Shown: piece by piece, positions 61,998 to 64,000 of the stretch
Position numbering within the stretch: the first letter of the stretch is position 1
How the letters are laid out: each line of letters starts with the position of its first letter
Assembly (NCBI RefSeq): GCF_016429015.1
Contig: NZ_JAELTU010000001.1
Span: forward strand, 96,667 to 160,666
DNA from: Rhizobium sp. ASV20
Lineage (GTDB): Bacteria; Pseudomonadota; Alphaproteobacteria; Rhizobiales; Rhizobiaceae
DNA length: 64,000 nucleotides
Direction of reading: 5' to 3'
Notes under the pieces: generated by a model
Seen by the model: the letters and a program-made list of their open reading frames with translations, nothing else
What the model was told of the DNA's origin: nothing
Databases searched by the model: none
Made by a program: the position numbers and the translations under genes

Positions 61998-62522
61998 ATG
62001 TCCTCCTCGACTTCCCGGGCTGTTTTCGTCCTCGGTGGCGCGCGTTCCGGCAAATCCGCATTTGCTGAATCCCTGATTTCGGACTTGGGTCTTGAACGCC
62101 ATTACGTGGCGACAGGCAGGGCGTGGGATGACGAGATGCGCGCGCGCATCGCGCAGCATCGTGCCGATCGCGGGGACTCATGGCAGACGCATGAGGAGCC
62201 GATCGATCTCGTGGCTCAGCTCGCCGCCATCGACGCCGAAGGGCGAGCCGTTCTCGTGGACTGTCTGACGCTCTGGGTGACCAATCTGATGATGGCGGAA
62301 CGGGGCATGATGTCGGAGTTTACCGCTCTCACGAAATTCCTGCTGAAAGCGCAATCGCGTCTCATTCTCGTGTCCAACGAAGTCGGTCTCGGAATCGTGC
62401 CCGAAAATCGCATGGCGCGTGACTTTCGCGATCACGCTGGCCGTCTTCACCAGATGGTGGCAGCGGCAAGTGCCGAAGTTTATTTTATCGCAGCGGGCCT
62501 GCCGCTGAAAATGAAGGGTTGA
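61998..62522 (+). CDS. cobP: Adenosylcobinamide kinase/adenosylcobinamide-phosphate guanylyltransferase
   Basis: A bifunctional enzyme of the nucleotide-loop assembly branch: it phosphorylates adenosylcobinamide and then transfers GMP (CobU in Salmonella). The 174-residue length fits. The P-loop is [15 protein letters not shown], the guanylylated-His region is [15 protein letters not shown], and [12 protein letters not shown] and [20 protein letters not shown] are family signatures. It heads the riboswitch-controlled operon, immediately after a leader ORF. Confidence 0.95.
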   Translation: MSSSTSRAVFVLGGARSGKSAFAESLISDLGLERHYVATGRAWDDEMRARIAQHRADRGDSWQTHEEPIDLVAQLAAIDAEGRAVLVDCLTLWVTNLMMAERGMMSEFTALTKFLLKAQSRLILVSNEVGLGIVPENRMARDFRDHAGRLHQMVAAASAEVYFIAAGLPLKMKG

Positions 62523-62527
62523 TCCAT

Positions 62528-63577
62528 ATGAATCAGGAAAAGATTCCCGCCACCGTCATCACCGGCTTCCTGGGGGCCGGCAAGACGACGATGATCCGCA
62601 ACCTCCTGCAGAATGCCGGCGGCAAGAAGATCGCCTTGATCATCAACGAGTTTGGCGATCTCGGTGTCGATGGCGATGTTCTGAAGGGCTGCGGCGCGGA
62701 GAACTGCACCGAAGACGACATCATCGAGCTGACCAACGGCTGCATCTGCTGCACGGTTGCCGACGATTTCATCCCGACTATGACGAAGCTCTTGGAGCGC
62801 GATGCCCGTCCGGATCACATCGTCATCGAGACCTCGGGTCTTGCGCTGCCGCAGCCGCTGGTCGCAGCCTTCAACTGGCCTGATATCCGCACCCACGTCA
62901 CCGTCGATGGCGTCATCACGGTGGTCGATAGCGCCGCCGTTGCCGCCGGCCGCTTCGCCGACGATCACGATGCGGTGGAAGCTCGCCGTGTCGAGGATGA
63001 TTCACTCGATCACGAAAGCCCGATCGAAGAATTGTTCGAGGATCAGCTGACCTGCGCCGACCTCATCGTGCTCAACAAGACCGATCTGATCGACGGCGAA
63101 GGTCTCGGCCGCGTCCGCGCCGAGGTTGCCTCGCGCACCGCCCGCAAGCCGACGATCATCGAAGCGAAGAACGGCGACGTGCCGGCCGCAGTTCTGCTCG
63201 GTCTCGGCATCGGCACGGAAGACGATATCGTCAATCGCAAATCCCATCACGAGCTGGAGCATGAGGACGGCACGCCGCACGACCACGACGAATTCGACAG
63301 CTTCGTCGCCGAACTCGGCCCGATCTCCAACCCGGCTACCTTCGTCGATGCGCTGAAGGGCGTGATCGCCGAACATGACGTGCTGCGCCTCAAGGGCTTC
63401 GTCGACGTTCCCGGCAAGCCCATGCGCCTGCAGCTGCAGGCCGTCGGCAGCCGCATCGACACCTATTTCGATCGCGCCTGGACACCGGGCGAAGCCCGCG
63501 CGACCCGGCTTGTCGTGATCGGCCTGCACGAAATGGACGAGACGATCGTTCGCAAGGCGATCGAAGCGCTGGCCTAA
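62528..63577 (+). CDS. cobW: CobW metal chaperone GTPase
   Basis: A 349-residue G3E GTPase thought to supply cobalt to the CobNST chelatase. It has the P-loop VITGFLGAGKTTMIRN, the metal-binding CxCC motif NGCICCTVADDF, the G3 switch ETSGLALPQP and the specificity motif VLNKTDLID. A His/Asp-rich loop (HHELEHEDGTPHDHDE) could bind metal. I prefer the ATG at 62528 to the TTG at 62519. It lies between cobP and cobN in the typical alphaproteobacterial order. Confidence 0.96.
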   Translation: MNQEKIPATVITGFLGAGKTTMIRNLLQNAGGKKIALIINEFGDLGVDGDVLKGCGAENCTEDDIIELTNGCICCTVADDFIPTMTKLLERDARPDHIVIETSGLALPQPLVAAFNWPDIRTHVTVDGVITVVDSAAVAAGRFADDHDAVEARRVEDDSLDHESPIEELFEDQLTCADLIVLNKTDLIDGEGLGRVRAEVASRTARKPTIIEAKNGDVPAAVLLGLGIGTEDDIVNRKSHHELEHEDGTPHDHDEFDSFVAELGPISNPATFVDALKGVIAEHDVLRLKGFVDVPGKPMRLQLQAVGSRIDTYFDRAWTPGEARATRLVVIGLHEMDETIVRKAIEALA

Positions 63578-63586
63578 GGGAAGTCC

Positions 63587-64000
63587 ATGCATCTCCTCCT
63601 GGCTCAGAAGGGAACGATCAGCGACGGCGAGGAGGCGATCGACCTTGGGCAGTCGCCCGGCGATATCGTCTTTCTGTCGGCCGCCGACACCGAGCTTGCG
63701 GCGATTGCCGCAGCTCACGGTGAGGGCGGCCGCTCCCTTCGGCTTGCAAGCCTGATGAGCCTGAAGCATCCGATGTCCGTAGATACCTATGTCGATAGGA
63801 CGGCCCGGCATGCGAAGCTGATCATCGTGCGGGCGCTGGGAGGAGCAAGCTACTTTCATTATGCGCTGGAGGCGCTGCATGCCTGTGCGGCGCGTCAGGG
63901 TGCGCTGATTGCTGTATTGCCGGGGGATTCGAAGCCCGATCCCGGGCTGACGCCGTTCTCCAATGTCGCGCTCGATGATCTCAATGCGCTCTGGGCCTAT
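63587..64000 (+). CDS. cobN: Cobaltochelatase subunit CobN (5' part)
   Basis: The ATG at 63587, nine bases after the cobW stop with AAGGGAAG upstream, opens a frame that continues to the window end without a stop (138 codons visible). The product begins MHLLLAQKGTISDGEEAIDL, then GQSPGDIVFLSAADTELAAI and later LIIVRALGGASYFHYALEAL, the N-terminus of the large, about 1250-residue, subunit that inserts cobalt into hydrogenobyrinate a,c-diamide with CobS and CobT. Only the beginning is present. Confidence 0.94.
   Translation, partial: MHLLLAQKGTISDGEEAIDLGQSPGDIVFLSAADTELAAIAAAHGEGGRSLRLASLMSLKHPMSVDTYVDRTARHAKLIIVRALGGASYFHYALEALHACAARQGALIAVLPGDSKPDPGLTPFSNVALDDLNALWAY

Noticed and set aside
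61676..62068. 130-codon plus frame over the riboswitch
   Set aside because: It covers the conserved riboswitch core and continues over cobP in another frame. The structured RNA and the 30-codon leader explain this region.

Overview
The window is about 64 kb of alphaproteobacterial chromosome, most likely from Rhizobium in the broad sense (Rhizobiaceae). The gene families point there: a cobP-cobW-cobN cobalamin operon, two DUF1127-sized small genes beside a LysR regulator, SfnB/Rrf2 sulfur genes, a quaternary-amine ABC transporter and an FbpABC-like iron transporter. Two intergenic palindromes also resemble elements common in rhizobial genomes. Genus is an inference; no rRNA is present. I see no phage genes, insertion sequences, integrases, toxin-antitoxin pairs or CRISPR arrays.

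0-13 kb: pdxJ (vitamin B6), a GFA protein, then small regulator/enzyme units. These are an NmrA-type oxidoreductase divergent from an HxlR regulator that leads a flavin monooxygenase, a TetR-MFS pair, two acetyltransferases (one fused to MarR), an aspartate racemase divergent from an Lrp regulator, an NDH-2 NADH dehydrogenase, and an alcohol dehydrogenase divergent from its likely AraC regulator. Several of these junctions carry recognisable dyads or half-sites.

13-19.7 kb: a TetR gene with a perfect 16-bp palindrome precedes ilvC. A class I aminotransferase and an aldo/keto reductase were probably once convergent neighbours. They are now separated by about 1.3 kb holding an orphan zinc-ribbon-like membrane protein, flanked by diverged direct repeats that preserve tails of both neighbours.

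19.8-27.6 kb: an iron-type ABC transporter (binding protein, fused permease, ATPase) continues into a 2-oxoglutarate/Fe(II) oxygenase, an endonuclease/phosphatase-fold hydrolase, a NUDIX protein and a PhzF isomerase, then tRNA-Lys(CTT).

27.7-43 kb: an AadA-like nucleotidyltransferase, small membrane proteins, two paralogous FAD/NAD(P)-binding proteins around an Rrf2 regulator, an SfnB-type flavoprotein and a hydrolase. A large MscS-family channel follows, then a REC-REC protein next to a REC-REC-GGDEF diguanylate cyclase, and a GlxA-type regulator.

43-57 kb: small DUF1127-type genes, a LysR regulator, a split methylenetetrahydrofolate reductase pair, entericidin, a phosphodiester glycosidase, and two large glycan-type proteins that combine glycosyltransferase and methyltransferase domains in opposite order. 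A homocysteine S-methyltransferase and a betaine/choline-type ABC transporter follow, suggesting methyl-group and one-carbon metabolism.

57-64 kb: an intergenic region with two opposing intrinsic terminators (a 47-codon gene and a possible sRNA), cobQ, a ClC channel, then a promoter, a cobalamin riboswitch with an extended arm, a 30-codon leader ORF, cobP, cobW and the start of cobN, which runs off the window.
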